A stretch of DNA of 64,000 bases from Mimachlamys varia (taxonomy: Eukaryota > Mollusca > Bivalvia > Pectinida > Pectinidae). The notes beneath the pieces are model-generated. The model was given only the letters and a program-made list of their open reading frames with translations. It made no database searches and was not told the origin of the DNA. Made by a program: the position numbers and the translations under genes. The stretch is taken from positions 21,798,001 through 21,862,000 of the forward strand of contig OX392545.1 of the NCBI GenBank assembly GCA_947623455.1. Direction: 5' to 3'. Shown here piece by piece: positions 1 to 10,744 of the stretch; position 1 is the first letter of the stretch; the number at the start of each line of letters is the position of its first letter.

Positions 1-49
1 GATGCGATGCATCCTACGTCGACGATTGTTATTTATTCTTTACAGATTA

Positions 50-560
50 TATCTTATTTTGCAAAACTCGAGGCTTTGCCGGGAACTTTTCCGATTTTGA
101 AAACTACAAAAGTGGAATTTTACACTGATATTTGGTCATGAAGGAAAAGTTTTTGTTCATAACAACTACCTGAATACGCTCATAAACCACGGAAATACGT
201 TTTGGCTTGTAACCATTTTAAAAATGTAAACCTTTTCTTTGAGCTTTTTTGACGAAAACGAATCAGACAGCGAGATTAAGCATATTCCCATATTTTCAAA
301 AACATTTGCGCCGAATTTTTAGTTTTTTTTTTTTTTAAATGTTTACGTTAAAAATTTTGTGAAAGATTTTAATTATCCCGTCGTCGTTTCCACTTTTCGG
401 CATAAGGGTTTATCGTATTCGTGACAGCACGTCATTTTTGAGTCTTTATGATGTCATGTCGCGTGATATACCTTGTAAGATATATTTCTCTTACAAAATG
501 ACAAACTCTATCCAATATTGCAAGATATGAGTGAAATATATTTCGTTCTTCGTATTACTC
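50..560 (-). repeat. Dispersed repeat family 4, copy 1
   Basis: Read on the minus strand, this segment matches 9935-10400 on the plus strand in blocks. Shared landmarks are TTGGATAGAGTTTG, GTCACGAATACG, TATGCTTAATCT, TTTTCGTCAAAAA and GTAGTTGT followed by a TCATGA block. The two copies lie in opposite orientation about 9.4 kb apart and have diverged by substitutions and small indels. No coding capacity or terminal repeats are evident. The boundaries are approximate and the family is unnamed. Confidence 0.6.
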
Positions 561-627
561 CGTTCTAATTCCTAGCACCGCACTTTGCAATGATTCAATG
601 ACCTACGTTCGCCTAGTTCGTCCTATT

Positions 628-739
628 TCAACGCCGAGACCTACTAATTCTATCAGAAATCGTAGTTATTGTACCAAGTCTGATTGATTTCAAGGCCGAA
701 ACCTACAAATGCTGTCAGAAATCGTAGTTAATATACCAT
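628..739. repeat. Two-copy tandem repeat, period about 61 bp
   Basis: Positions 628-678 and 689-739 share a TTCAA-GCCGA-ACCTAC block followed by the exact string TCAGAAATCGTAGTTA. It is a short local duplication in otherwise featureless AT-rich DNA. Confidence 0.6.
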
Positions 740-2760
740 GCTTAACGTTCGCTTAAGGTTTTTATTAACAATTTCCTCGTGAAAATGTGGAAAAATTAAA
801 TGCGTATAGAAAAAAACCAAAACCTGCTACTGCCAGTATTTCTAGACAACTGATCTATGTATTTGGTTAGACTTACGATGCACAATTAAAAGTTGTAAAC
901 ATCATTATTTTCCAGAACCACATAATTGTTTCCTGGATACATGTCACGTAACCTATAGCAGTGTTAGGTTATACTCATAGATTTTTGACATAAGCTTAGG
1001 GGCATGGTACAGCTGCATATGTAAACAACCGCTTACCAAAATGTTTATTTTATTAAGTTTAAAAATAACAATTGATAACAATACACTCTGATCTCGATCT
1101 ACGCGAGATAATTTCGATCTATGCGTAGAAATTTAACAAGCGGAACAAAACACCAGTCCATAAATCAAAGTACTGAAACACTAAAACTTCTAACAAAAGT
1201 ATTATTTTTCGACAGCTATTGAAGGGATTTTTGTTTGTTTGAGCGACTTTGTTTTTGATATTGGAAAATAAGGATTGAACAAGTGTTGAGAGTAAGCTCA
1301 GTAGCAAGTCATTTGTTTAGATTGACGAAATGTAATTGAAGCTACAATTGTGTGCATATTTTACCATTTTTACTAAAATATCAATGTCTATTTCAAATGA
1401 ATATTTATCCATGCATGAAAGCGAATAAGTTCATTTTTAATAATGCATTGGAATAAAACGATATAAGCGTGTTAGACACAACATTTATTTTAAGATCCAT
1501 CCTGCAACACTATCATGTGGAGGAAGGCGCATGAATAATAGAAATCTATGCTATAAGGTACAAAAGTCGCAAAAATCTCTCGCCTTTCAAGTTACAAGTT
1601 ATAGCTCGAAATATCTCAGTTGACATAAAACCACACAGTTAACAGTCTAATTTTTGTCCCAAAAGAACGACGGGCTATTACAAATATCTTAACCTTGTAT
1701 GTAAATATGTGATATTCACTTACTTCTCTAGACCTAATTATCAAGTTCATACACAAAGCAAAGAAAAGTACATGTATGTTGACTGTTGCCCATATAGGGC
1801 AACACCGATACATGTATATGGGCCACACAGAATAACGGGTATTTACGTCATAAAGGTTTTTACAAACCAGATAATAATATACATGTAAGTGTTAATTCTA
1901 CTAAATAACCTACACTTTGTCCATTGCTATATACATTGTGCAAGTGCTGATGAAGTTCCATTGAAACAAAATGTGTACCCTAAAGTAAGAAATCAATGCT
2001 GCAATATGTGAAGCAGACAAGTCTACATCCAGAGTCTTTCGCTCTCAAAGAAAAGTAGAAGTGTTATTATTCCGTGATGTTATTTTCAATAAATCACTTG
2101 TTTTGACGATACTTCTGAGGTAGACCAGAGTTGCATGTATTTATATGTATAAGGGAAAACCAATTTTGTAGGCTTAAAAAAATAGGTTCTCACTCGAAAT
2201 CCTAATAGATTTTTCTCAGCATGCCCCAAATACTTCATGTTGGAGAAGAAATTTTTCAAGTTATATATTGGCCATTTAAAAAAAAACCGATATTTTGGGC
2301 TCGGGAACACGTTTAAAACCATTAAAAAATCGAAATGCGCTCTGATTGGCTGAAATGTTTCTGCGTTGCTATTAACGACGTGGAAGGGTGAATTAACTGA
2401 ACACACAGGGCATTGGCTACATGGTATCTAATTATCAAGCACCCGTTCTTTTGTTTAATATATGTGTTTCATTCTAGTTGATTAAAACAAGTTTGTTTGG
2501 TCTCTGACCCCGGGGCGGACGCTCTAAAGAAGGCACTGTCCAGGAGACATTAAGAATAAAAAATTAGTTAAAATCCGAAATTAAGTGGCCTTTTACGATC
2601 ATTTACGTGCTAACAGTGGAGCATTTGTCGATGTGCAAATAGCAAACACCATACGATGACTACTGCCGAATAGAATTACTAAGATTAAGGTGTATCAGTA
2701 GAAATCGCTAAAATGAGCTCAACCATAATTATGTTGAGAAGAGACGGCCAGCAGTACTTC
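740..2760. other. Gene-free AT-rich stretch
   Basis: I see no convincing exon, RNA gene or tandem array here. The short open frames lack splice signals, recognisable motifs and coding-like composition. Positions 2413-2500 resemble 52452-52540: both have GGCTACA-GGTAT-TAATTATCAAG and then TTCTAGTTGATT. They are probably remnants of one dispersed element. Confidence 0.5.
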
Positions 2761-2761
2761 C

Positions 2762-2789
2762 CGCCCCCCCCCCCCCCCCAAAAAAAAAA
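2762..2789. repeat. Poly(C)/poly(A) homopolymer tract
   Basis: A run of C interrupted by one G near its start is followed directly by a run of A, immediately upstream of the 45-bp minisatellite. Its exact length is likely to be unreliable in assembly. Confidence 0.85.
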
Positions 2790-2792
2790 ATT

Positions 2793-3484
2793 TCGGCTGA
2801 ATTAATTTTTTAGAATCGCAATATATTAAGAACAATTTCGGCTTCATTAAGTTTTTGAAATCACGATTTATTTCGAACAATTGCGTATTAATTTAATTTT
2901 TAGAAGCACAATATATTTCGAACAATTTTCGCTTAATTCAGTTTTTAGAATCACAATTAATTTGAACAATTACGGCTTAATTTACGTTTTACAATCACAA
3001 TATATTTCGAACAATTTCGGCTTAATTCAATTTTCAGGATCACAAAAGATTTCGATCAATTTTGGCTTAATTAAGGTTTCAGAACCACAATATATTTCGA
3101 ACAATTTCAGCTCAATTAATTTTTTAGAATCACAATATATTTCGATCATTTCGGCTTAATTAACGTTTTAGAGTCACAATATTTTTCGAACACTTTCGGC
3201 TTAATTCAGTTTTTAGAATCACAATATATTTCAATCAATGTCGGCTAAATCAACGTTTTAGAATCTCAAAATATTTCGAACAATTTCCGCTTAATTAACT
3301 TTTTAGAATAACATTTCGCCTTAATTAACGTTTTAGAATCACAATATATTTCGAACAATTTCCGCTTAATTAAGTTTTAAGAATCACAATATATTTCGAC
3401 CAATTTCAGCTTAATTAACGTTCTAGAATCACAATATATTTCGAACAAATTCGGCTTAATAAACGTTTTAGAATCAACAATATC
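2793..3484. repeat. Diverged 45-bp minisatellite, about 15 copies
   Basis: The unit contains TTCGGCTTAATTAACG, then TTTTAGAATCACAA, then TATATTTCGAACAA. Units differ by many substitutions and some indels. Because the period is divisible by three, it creates a spurious 92-codon open frame with a 15-residue repeat (ISNNFGLI-like). It lies just upstream of the candidate ETS exon. Confidence 0.85.
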
Positions 3485-3589
3485 TAACGAGTTACAGCCA
3501 ATTTACGGAAGTGCAAGTTTTCCAGCAGAAGTAATCGTTTTTTTTCGTTTTATGTAATTCATTATGAAAATGTTATTGGTTTTTTGCAG

Positions 3590-3655
3590 CTGCTCAGAGG
3601 CAGGTATCTGAATACGGAGAAGCTCACCTGAGACAACTAGCTTCGCTCCTGGCAG
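3590..3655 (+). CDS. Candidate upstream exon of the ERG/FLI-like ETS gene
   Basis: The 66-nt segment has a strong acceptor (GGTTTTTTGCAG) and a strong donor (GGCAG|GTAGGT). Only one of three frames is open. In that frame the exon begins and ends in phase 1, and its last base joins the phase-1 ETS exon at 6572 to make a Gly codon. The product is an AQRQVSEYGEAHLRQ-type segment ending LASLLAG, running into GGQVQLWQF. Vertebrate ERG and FLI1 have, from memory, a small phase-1/1 exon at the same place directly before the ETS exon. The sequence itself is not one I recognise, so the call rests on splice signals, phase and position. The intron to the next exon would be about 2.9 kb. Earlier exons, including any Pointed domain, are not visible. 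Confidence 0.5.
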
Positions 3656-3775
3656 GTAGGTGACTTACCTGTAAATAATTGCTCAATTGTATACTGCGAA
3701 GTTTCTTACGCGTTTTATTGCAATCTGATTGAAATACAGATCCTTTCTCCCACTCCGTTACATATAGATCTGACG

Positions 3776-4190
3776 AAAGAATTGTACCTGCTGCCCCCAT
3801 TGCATTATCTTAAAAGGTGCCTTTACTTGGGTCTTATCTTTTCCATCCTTTCTAAGAATTTTTCTCTTTCCTCATGCCTCCCTTGACACAACCTCACTTT
3901 GGTTGAGCATTCGCCCCTGTGAGGGAGGCTATGGGTCCTGTCCTCAAGCCAAGACATATCAGAGTCTCTAACAATGGTAGTTATTACTCCCTGCTTGACG
4001 CTCAGCATTCGGGGAGTGGAACAACAGGTTCGCCCGTTGTCAGTAAAATATGACCGGGTGGGGGGTTCTGCTTGGGGCCGTCTGCAGAATACGTCAGTGT
4101 TGTAGCACTTTAAATAGGCAAAAGATCGGGACTATCGCAAGGAGGTTCACACGAACATACTGCAGCCTCCCAAATACAGATTAACGTGCA
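3776..4190 (+). repeat. Dispersed repeat family 1, plus-strand copy (left arm of an inverted repeat)
   Basis: This copy contains the family landmarks in order: AAGAATTGTACCTGCTGCC, a TTGACGCTCAGCATTCGGGG block, TGTCAGTAAAATATGACCGG, a block ending GTAGCACTTTAA, then GACTATCGCAAGGAGG and GCCTCCCAAATACA. Other copies lie at 4611-4935, 7408-7511, 18993-19335, 22765-22900 and 25440-25575. It lies in the large intron upstream of the ETS exon. The family looks SINE-like in size, but I see no clear pol III box. Confidence 0.75.
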
Positions 4191-4365
4191 ACTTGAATAG
4201 CATTATATTATATTATATAGTTCGGTATCATCATTTTCGCTTCACATTTGACCCAATTGAAGATAAATGACCCTTAATGTAAATTGACCGTATGGTCAAG
4301 GGCAATAAAGGATTATATACGTCTACGAAGGTTGGGGGGTTGGGGTACGAGTTATCCTACGGATG

Positions 4366-4458
4366 GCAGTTCTTTCCTTTGGCCAAATTTTGCCCCTTGT
4401 TTAATCGATTTTGAGTTTGGATTATGATTATGTTGACGCTTCGGTATTCTCTCATTTT
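4366..4458 (+). repeat. Fragment of dispersed repeat family 2
   Basis: This carries the 3' portion of family 2: TTTAATCGATTTTGAG, then TTTGGATTATG and GACGCTTCGGTATTCTC. It sits in the loop between the two inverted family 1 copies. Confidence 0.7.
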
Positions 4459-4610
4459 ATTTGTCATATTAATATCTTTGACTGATCAAAGCACAAAAAC
4501 GAGCACACTGACATATCATTATCTTTGCATTTGCTGTCATGCATTGAACTTCCTTAATGAGAAAAAAAATTTATACAGGAAAATTTTGACTTCTCAGTGG
4601 TGTACATCCT

Positions 4611-4935
4611 TAAAGTGCTACCACACTGAATTATGTTGCCGAAGGCCCATCAGAAAACCAGCCCGGTCATATTAAACCGTCAAAGGACGAACTAGTCGTT
4701 CCACTCCCATAATGCTGAACGTCAAGCAGGGAGTAATAACTTCCATTGTTAGAGACTCGGCCTGTGGACAGAACCCATAGCATTCTCCACAGGGGCGAGC
4801 GCTCTAATAAAGGCCAAAAGTGAGGTTGTGTCAAGGGAGACATTAGGAAGGAGAAAATTGTTTAGAAAGATGAGATCCCAAGTTTGATCCCTTTCTACGA
4901 TCATACATTGAGGGCAGCTGGTACAATTCTTACGC
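4611..4935 (-). repeat. Dispersed repeat family 1, minus-strand copy (right arm of an inverted repeat)
   Basis: The reverse complement of 3776-4113, diverged. It carries TTAAAGTGCTACCACACTGA, CCCGGTCATATTAAACCG, ATGCTGAACGTCAAGCAGGG and GGTACAATTCTTACG. With the left arm it forms a long inverted repeat of about 330 bp per arm with a loop of about 500 bp. Confidence 0.75.
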
Positions 4936-5663
4936 CCTAACTGTAGGGCTGAGTGTGCCGTACCGATGGTTTAAGGGATTAGCCGAGGAGCTGATGTCCA
5001 TATTTTTTTAACCATGGTTCTGATATTTTCCTTTCATTTAAACAAGTCATCAGCATGATTAATCCAGCCTTTACTTTTTTCTCACTGATAAATAATGATA
5101 TTGGTAGCTATATTAACTTTTTGGAAAGCTAATATACTTGTTATGGAATTACAACTGTAATTGGCTTTGTTTCCAGCATTAACCAGATGACCTAATGTGA
5201 TAGATCAGTGTAAAATTGAAATATTACATACCACACATTTTCACATAGGCTTTATAGGACTGTTGAAGGTCAATTTTATAAAGTTGAATAAAAACTATGA
5301 GCAAATTACATGGTCAACATTTAGGTATCATTGATAATTATTCGGTATCCTTGTATGGTATAAGGTTGGACGTTTTAAAATATGATCTTTAGTATGTCTC
5401 ATTTTTAGTATTATGACATGATCATAACAAAAACTTTCCTAGAAACGCGAGAGAGACACATCAAACCAATCATTCTTTGTGTGGATACGTTTACTTCATT
5501 GTAATAGCACATTTAGACAACCCTACGCGACATAAAATACACCACTTCGTTTTTTAAAATGAAATATAAAAAAAGCATCACTAACTGTTTTTCATTAATA
5601 AAAAAGTGTATAAAACTTCATATCTTAAATACACAAGCTAAATTACAATCATAACGTAGTCCC

Positions 5664-6066
5664 GTTAAAGGCCCAATATACATAACTTTCGGCAAAACGT
5701 GAAACGAAAATCAACCCTTATAACTTATTATATTTATAGATTTAGTTAGGATTAACTGTTATCACCAATCCGCAATATTCAAGATGAATTCTTACGTGGT
5801 TACCGGTACAGCAGTAGTGGAAACTCGGTATTTGTAAACACGCGTCAAGTTTGAATTGTCTTCTAACTTCGGTTAGTTGTTGAATAGGGCCAGACCTGAT
5901 TATTTTCAGTTCTTTGTATTTTTCTCTTAAGGGTTTCTTGTTAGTTACCGCTCGGGTTTACTTCGTTTTAGACTTATTTTTGCATGAATATTCACTAGAT
6001 TTGTTTTTTCAGAATTTTTCAGAATCACGAAAAATTTTCTGAAGTTACTTACATTAGGCCTTTAAC
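5664..6066. mobile_element. Putative non-autonomous element with GTTAAAGGCC termini
   Basis: The ends are GTTAAAGGCC and GGCCTTTAAC, a perfect 10-bp terminal inverted repeat about 403 bp apart. The interior is AT-rich and non-coding. No clear target-site duplication is visible, so it could be a MITE (miniature inverted-repeat element) or a chance pair of ends. It sits in the intron before the ETS exon. Confidence 0.5.
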
Positions 6067-6571
6067 AACTCCGATAAATAAGCGTTGTTGATAAGGGCAA
6101 AATCTGCAAATAGTAGGGGGTAGACAAAATTACTTTGACGCCACTTACCAAATGTGTTAAAAAATCATCAAACTTTTGTCAGTTTCACTAAGTCTTATTC
6201 CCTGTCAGATAGACCCTGGTTCCCCATTAAAATCGGTTAGCCTTGTGACCTCGAGACGGTGTGGCCAGCGTGCGTCGTTTGCAAGAGTTCATTTCGATCA
6301 AATAGATAGATAGAACTGCCAAATACATAGTGAAAGTTAAATGTGCAATTTAACCACAGCCTTCGAATTGTTAAGATTGTCAGAAGGACGGCTTTTAATT
6401 TTGCCCCATTGCCGTTTATACTATAAACATGTTTTGATTGGTCAAACCATGATTACGTTAATGAAAGATATGACATGACTCATTAGTGAAAAAATATCAC
6501 CGTACAGGTGGAAATAATGAGCTTCAATATTTCAATGGTACAAGTATTTTTTTAAATTCATTTCGTTTCAG

Positions 6572-7272
6572 GCGGCGGACAGGTCCAGTTGTGGCAATTC
6601 CTCTTGGAACTTCTAACAGATGGGGCGAATGACTGTTGTATCAGGTGGGAGGGACCTAACGGCGAGTTCCGTATGACTGATCCTGAGGAAGTTGCCAAAC
6701 GATGGGGAAGCCGCAAAAACAAGCCTAACATGAATTACGACAAGTTGAGCAGAGCTTTACGATATTACTACGACAAAATGATACTAACTAAGGTTCAAGG
6801 AAAACGGTATACATATAAATTCAATTTCAAAATGATACTTGAATCAAATAAAACAGTATCTGGCTCGAATCCCTACTCCCTCGATTTGAACTCTCGTGTT
6901 GGAATGGAAAGTCGCTTTCTCCAACACCTGCAATTCCGTGACACGGTATCATCTTTACTACCGGTTGACCGATACGTTCAGTGTCGACTAGATAGTAGGA
7001 TGCCTAACCCGATGTCTAGTTTCGATCGCGGACCTCTTCCATTCCGGTCGTTGGAACAGGATCGCTCACCTCCCCGCGAAATGTTTGGTTTTCCATCGCC
7101 AGGATCCTCCTACGGACGCGTCTCGCCTAGTTACTCGGTGACCTCAAGCTCTCTGCATCAGGACCCGCCCACTTACGTCACGGCACAATATCAAAGCGAG
7201 TACCTTCCTCAATGTGACTGCTACCCGGCCTGTCAGTCAGGACATAGTTCAATGCCTTACCCGCATTACTAA
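6572..7272 (+). CDS. ETS-domain transcription factor of the ERG/FLI/FEV group, last exon
   Basis: This exon encodes a nuclear sequence-specific DNA-binding domain that would recognise GGAA-core sites. Acceptor TTTCGTTTCAG precedes 6572, and the frame enters in phase 1. The ETS domain occupies the first 85 or so residues: LWQFLLELL (helix 1), [21 protein letters not shown] (helix 2 region), and [12 protein letters not shown] (recognition helix 3, with both guanine-contacting Arg residues), ending in [26 protein letters not shown] and GKRY-YKF point to the ERG/FLI1/FEV subfamily. Departures from the usual vertebrate sequence include [17 protein letters not shown]. The remaining 145 or so residues are Ser-, Pro- and Tyr-rich and end in PYPHY, as in other ERG-group C-termini. 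The open frame only appears to start at 6589; TTG there encodes Leu inside the domain. Stop is TAA. Which of ERG, FLI1 or FEV it is orthologous to cannot be settled from one exon. Confidence 0.95.
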
Positions 7273-7407
7273 TTAATAATTAAAACGTGTCATGAATGTA
7301 ATGGTCATTTTGGGGGACTAAACATCGCGTTGACTTAATTTCCTTGTGCATATTCTTTCTACTTGGAATACCTTATTGATTCGGTTGGTTGATTTAACAT
7401 TCCATTA

Positions 7408-7511
7408 ACAGCCAGGGTCATTTAAGGACGGCGTCCCGGTGTATGTGATTGGAGCGTGTGTATTTGGAAGGCTACGGTTTGTCCGTGTATGTCTTCTTGC
7501 GAGAGTAGGAA
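7408..7511 (-). repeat. Dispersed repeat family 1, 3' part, in the presumed ETS 3' UTR
   Basis: Contains CAGCCAGGGTCATTTAAGGA, CCCGGTGTATGTGAT and CTTCTTGCGAGAGT, matching the reverse complement of 22765-22900 and the 18993-19112 part of another copy. If the transcript ends near 7560, this element is part of the ETS 3' UTR in antisense orientation. Confidence 0.7.
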
Positions 7512-7537
7512 AGGGGCCTAGACTTACGTGTATCTTA

Positions 7538-7543
7538 AATAAA
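7538..7543 (+). promoter_or_regulatory. Candidate poly(A) signal for the ETS gene
   Basis: AATAAA lies 266 nt after the stop codon and is followed within 10 nt by a T-rich run (GTTTTTTTTC), the usual downstream element. Later AT-rich DNA holds other AATAAA strings, so longer 3' ends are possible. Confidence 0.5.
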
Positions 7544-7559
7544 ACGATCGTTTTTTTTC

Positions 7560-8390
7560 TAATAATTTAGTTCATCATGGGTATATTTAAAGTAGCAAAA
7601 CGCTATCTGGTCTTTCGATTTGAAGCATTTGAAATTGAGCATTCTTCGAAATTGATAGACTATTCACATTCCATTGTTTTTTTTATTGTGAGGACATGCC
7701 CCATGATATTTTGAAGTTTTAAAAGTGAAAACTCGTTATTGTTTTGTGTTCAAGATTTCGAATCGATAGAAACTAGTTAATTAATGCTTTAAAAATTAAA
7801 TCTTCGAAAATGTACTAGCATGTTATCTTATCAATACATTGAGTGAACATATTTGTTGTAGGGATTGTTTTATTTTCAATTTCAAAGTGACTACGTTTAG
7901 GATTGTATATAATGATTAAGTAAAAACATTTTATCACAATGAGTGTATACATTTCGGGATCGTGGCCAGTACTATCTATAATCTCAAACATTCATTTTTT
8001 TATATACAAATCATTATTGTTTTGTTGTTTTACGATGACGAAACGCAACTATTTAAATAAATCATTTATTTTTTTGTGAATAGTTACGTAAACAATGTTT
8101 TTTTTATATACACTTTGTATTCCATATCATGTATTCTTCACACAAATGATTTGTTAGTGACGTGTTAGTAACTTTTTTTATTTAAAATCGTCCATGGCAT
8201 ACAAAGTATCACAATATAGCAAGGTTTGAATTGTTTTAAAACTTACTACATTGTCAATATCATTTGTTTGAATTATACAATCTGTTAAACTGTATCTTAA
8301 TCAATAGTTAAATAGTCCATACAGCTTGTGAAAATCTTTCTCCCTTTTCAACAGATTTTTTTATTTTGTTCCTTTTAAATATTCATTTCC
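7560..8390. other. AT-rich stretch without recognisable features
   Basis: Composition is strongly A+T, with many T runs. I see no splice-flanked open frame, RNA gene or repeat family copy here. Confidence 0.5.
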
Positions 8391-8399
8391 CCTTTCAAA

Positions 8400-8795
8400 T
8401 GCCACTTTTAAGGGTGGTATTGCGTATTCCTGACTGCTATGGATTGCTGACGAACAAAGTTACAGCACAGGGATTTGAGAGATGCACGTCGACGAAAGCC
8501 ATGAGTAGCTTTTACAGTTTCATTCAGAGATATTCTGTATCCTATGATACCAAGGTATTTTGAACACATGTTGCCTTTCTTGTTGTGAATGGTGTCAAAG
8601 TTCTAACTTTATGGCGGTTGTTTTCGAAGAAGCAGAAGACGCTTACTCATTTAGATCACCTGGTCCCATTTTCCCGCACTATTTCGATGGTTTCCATGAA
8701 AATCCTGTCTTTGTTCATATTTTGCCTCTGGTTTAATCGCCTTTGAATTTTGATTATGGTTTTATTCACGCTTCAATATTCTCTTGAGATTTCAG
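8400..8795 (+). repeat. Dispersed repeat family 2 copy
   Basis: Landmarks in order are GCTGACGAACAAAGTTACAG, GAGAGATGCACGTCGA, ATTCAGAGATATTCTGTA, GAAGCAGAAGACGCTTACTC, ACCTGGTC and TTTTGATTATGGTTTT. Other copies are at 11765-11965, 14040-14475, 17800-18275 and 37505-37885 (plus), 15108-15535 (minus), with fragments at 4366-4458 and 38125-38225. One segment of the family reads as VVDEAEDAYSSGTPG-like, but every copy has stops or frameshifts. Confidence 0.75.
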
Positions 8796-8929
8796 TGAAT
8801 GTATAGCAAGTTAGTGATGTATTACTAACTACTGTTGTAAAGAAGTACTTTATTTGGCACATTTGATATGTATATTGTGTAACATGAAATATTCGTGCGT
8901 AATTTCATTCGTGGTTTCGATCTTTTACA

Positions 8930-9050
8930 TTAGTTTAGAAATTTTGGATTCCAACCTTTTGGCCCCTAGCATCACTGAAGAGTTCTAGGAGGACAAAACA
9001 GCTGTATGATGCAGTTTAATTCATTTGTTCGGCATACTCTATCTATAACT
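8930..9050 (+). mobile_element. Fragment of hammerhead-ribozyme element
   Basis: Shares TTAGTTTAGAAATTTTGGAT, GGCCCCTAGCATCACTGAAG and CAGTTTAATTCAT with the reverse complement of the two units at 53.5-54.2 kb. It contains one degenerate hammerhead motif, annotated separately. Confidence 0.65.
8969..9012 (+). ncRNA. Degenerate type I hammerhead ribozyme
   Basis: Stem I strands GCATCA (8969-8974) and TGATGC (9007-9012) pair perfectly. The CUGANGA core is present as CTGAAGA. Stem II is GTTC/GGAC with one G-U pair. Stem III is the short palindrome ACAGCTGT, and the cleavage triplet is GTA before 9007. The conserved G12 of the GAA box is A (AAAA in place of GAAA), so this copy is predicted to be inactive. 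Plus-strand transcript. Confidence 0.7.
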
Positions 9051-9264
9051 AAATTTTAAATGTGCATCACATGTTATGTCATCTTTCTAATTGTTTTGTA
9101 GATACAAACTTCAGATTCAGATTTACCTTGTACATTCCTAGAATCATTGGTAAACTATCAAAAACATTTGCGGTGTGTTTCAAAAGGGCAGAGTAGCGCT
9201 TATCGTTTTTCTCGATTAATGTCTAACAATCAAAATGAATATCACTTAGGTTGAGTGACTACAG

Positions 9265-9365
9265 TCAATCTGATTAAAATTATATCTTGATCTCTGGGCC
9301 GTTCCATAACCTTCTCTCTCATGCGTCAAGGTCCTTATAGTTTTAACAGTCTACAGTTATTGTTC
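9265..9365 (+). repeat. Left-end fragment of dispersed repeat family 3
   Basis: Begins CAATCTGATTAAAAT and continues ATCTTGATCTCTGGGCCG, TTCCATAACCTTCTCTC and GCGTCAAGGTC, matching the left end of the complete copy at 10745. Confidence 0.7.
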
Positions 9366-9369
9366 GGAG

Positions 9370-9930
9370 GAAACATTAGGGATTAGTAGTTTTTACCCTT
9401 TGTACATGAATGATAACGGAAGTTTATACACCAAGAATATTTCATGCTATACAGTAATTCTTGTTCTGACACCTCCTTGCGGTATGGAATCATTGTTAAA
9501 TAATGAAGCATTGGAGTGATTTGATATGTGTTTATGGTCGATATCAAGGACAAAGCTATGCAGCCATATGTACATTTTGCGCGCTATCCTGCAAAGTTCG
9601 GTCATTTACAACGATTTGATGAAATTATGATAAATGCTTCATTATCGACAACGTCATTTTGACGGGAATCATCAAAGTTTCTATGTCAAAAATGACGTCA
9701 TCCGCTTGGTGTTATTTTATTGTCTTTTAAATCGCACGTCTGTCTGGTTAATTTATATATTCTTTTGCTTCACTTGTGTAAATAGTTAAGGATTAACCTT
9801 TTTTGTTTAGTTTATGATATCATAAATCTACTGGAGCACGAGGTACATTGCTTAACCGCGAATCGTTAACGTTAAATTTCTCCGTTGGATTTATGATCTT
9901 ATAAAGTAAGCAGAATAAAGCTTTTTCTCT
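9370..9930. other. Non-coding stretch
   Basis: Mixed AT-rich sequence with several ACGTCA-type strings near 9650-9700. No gene, RNA or tandem repeat recognised. Confidence 0.4.
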
Positions 9931-9934
9931 CATA

Positions 9935-10400
9935 TCACGTCATGTTGGATAGAGTTTGCCCATAGATCAAAGCTATGTAAGAAAAATCTCTTGCATAGCA
10001 TATTATGCGACGTGAAGTCACAATGTCTCAACGGTGACGTGACGTCACGAATACGTTGAACTGCGATGTCGAAAAGAGAAAACGACGACTGGATGAAATT
10101 AAAACTTTACGCAAAATTTTAATTGTAAACAGAAGAAAAACGAGATCAATTTATCGCGGAAGCTACGTTTTTAGTTATGGGGTATGCTTAATCTTGTTGT
10201 CTTATTAGTTTTCGTCAAAAACAATGGTAGCCACTCAAAAGGTAGTTTAATGGTTTTTGAGCTTATTCGGGTAGTTGTCATGAAAGAAAAATACTCTTTC
10301 ATGACCAAAGGTGTAAAATAGGGGATTTCCAACCTCGGGGTTTTGAAATTTGGCAACACCCTCGGGTTTGAACAAATTTGAAAATCCCTCGGATAGAATA
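9935..10400 (+). repeat. Dispersed repeat family 4, copy 2
   Basis: Inverted relative to the copy at 50-560, sharing TTGGATAGAGTTTG, GTCACGAATACG, GTATGCTTAATCT and TTTTCGTCAAAAA. The open frame on the minus strand inside it (62 codons) has no coding signature. Confidence 0.6.
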
Positions 10401-10744
10401 TTCCTATCTTACATCCCTGGTCATGACAAGGGTCTTATAATCCTTATATTTGCAGTATTGTTTCGTGAATAATTCATAACTTTTTGGTTCATTTTTATCC
10501 CATCTGTGGACATATATTTCATTTTATTTTATTTTCAATTCAGTTAATGTCAGTGTAGACCGTAAAAGTTACAAATTTTGAAACATCTGTGTTGTGTAGT
10601 TCCAAGTGTGACACATCAGTGTTGCTTATTCCAATAGTGATCTAATTGTGAGATTATTTTTTTATCAGTATTGTTTTATTGTATTGTAAGTTGCTGCTAC
10701 TGATGTATTTTAGTGTAAAATTTGATATCACACAATTGTTCCAT

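Noticed and set aside
2881..3159. A 92-codon frame with 15-residue repeats
   Set aside because: Arises from the 45-bp minisatellite; units elsewhere in the same array contain frameshifts.
6589..6591. TTG at 6589 as a start of the ETS protein
   Set aside because: It is an internal Leu codon of the ETS domain ([10 protein letters not shown]), preceded by in-frame coding sequence up to the acceptor at 6571.
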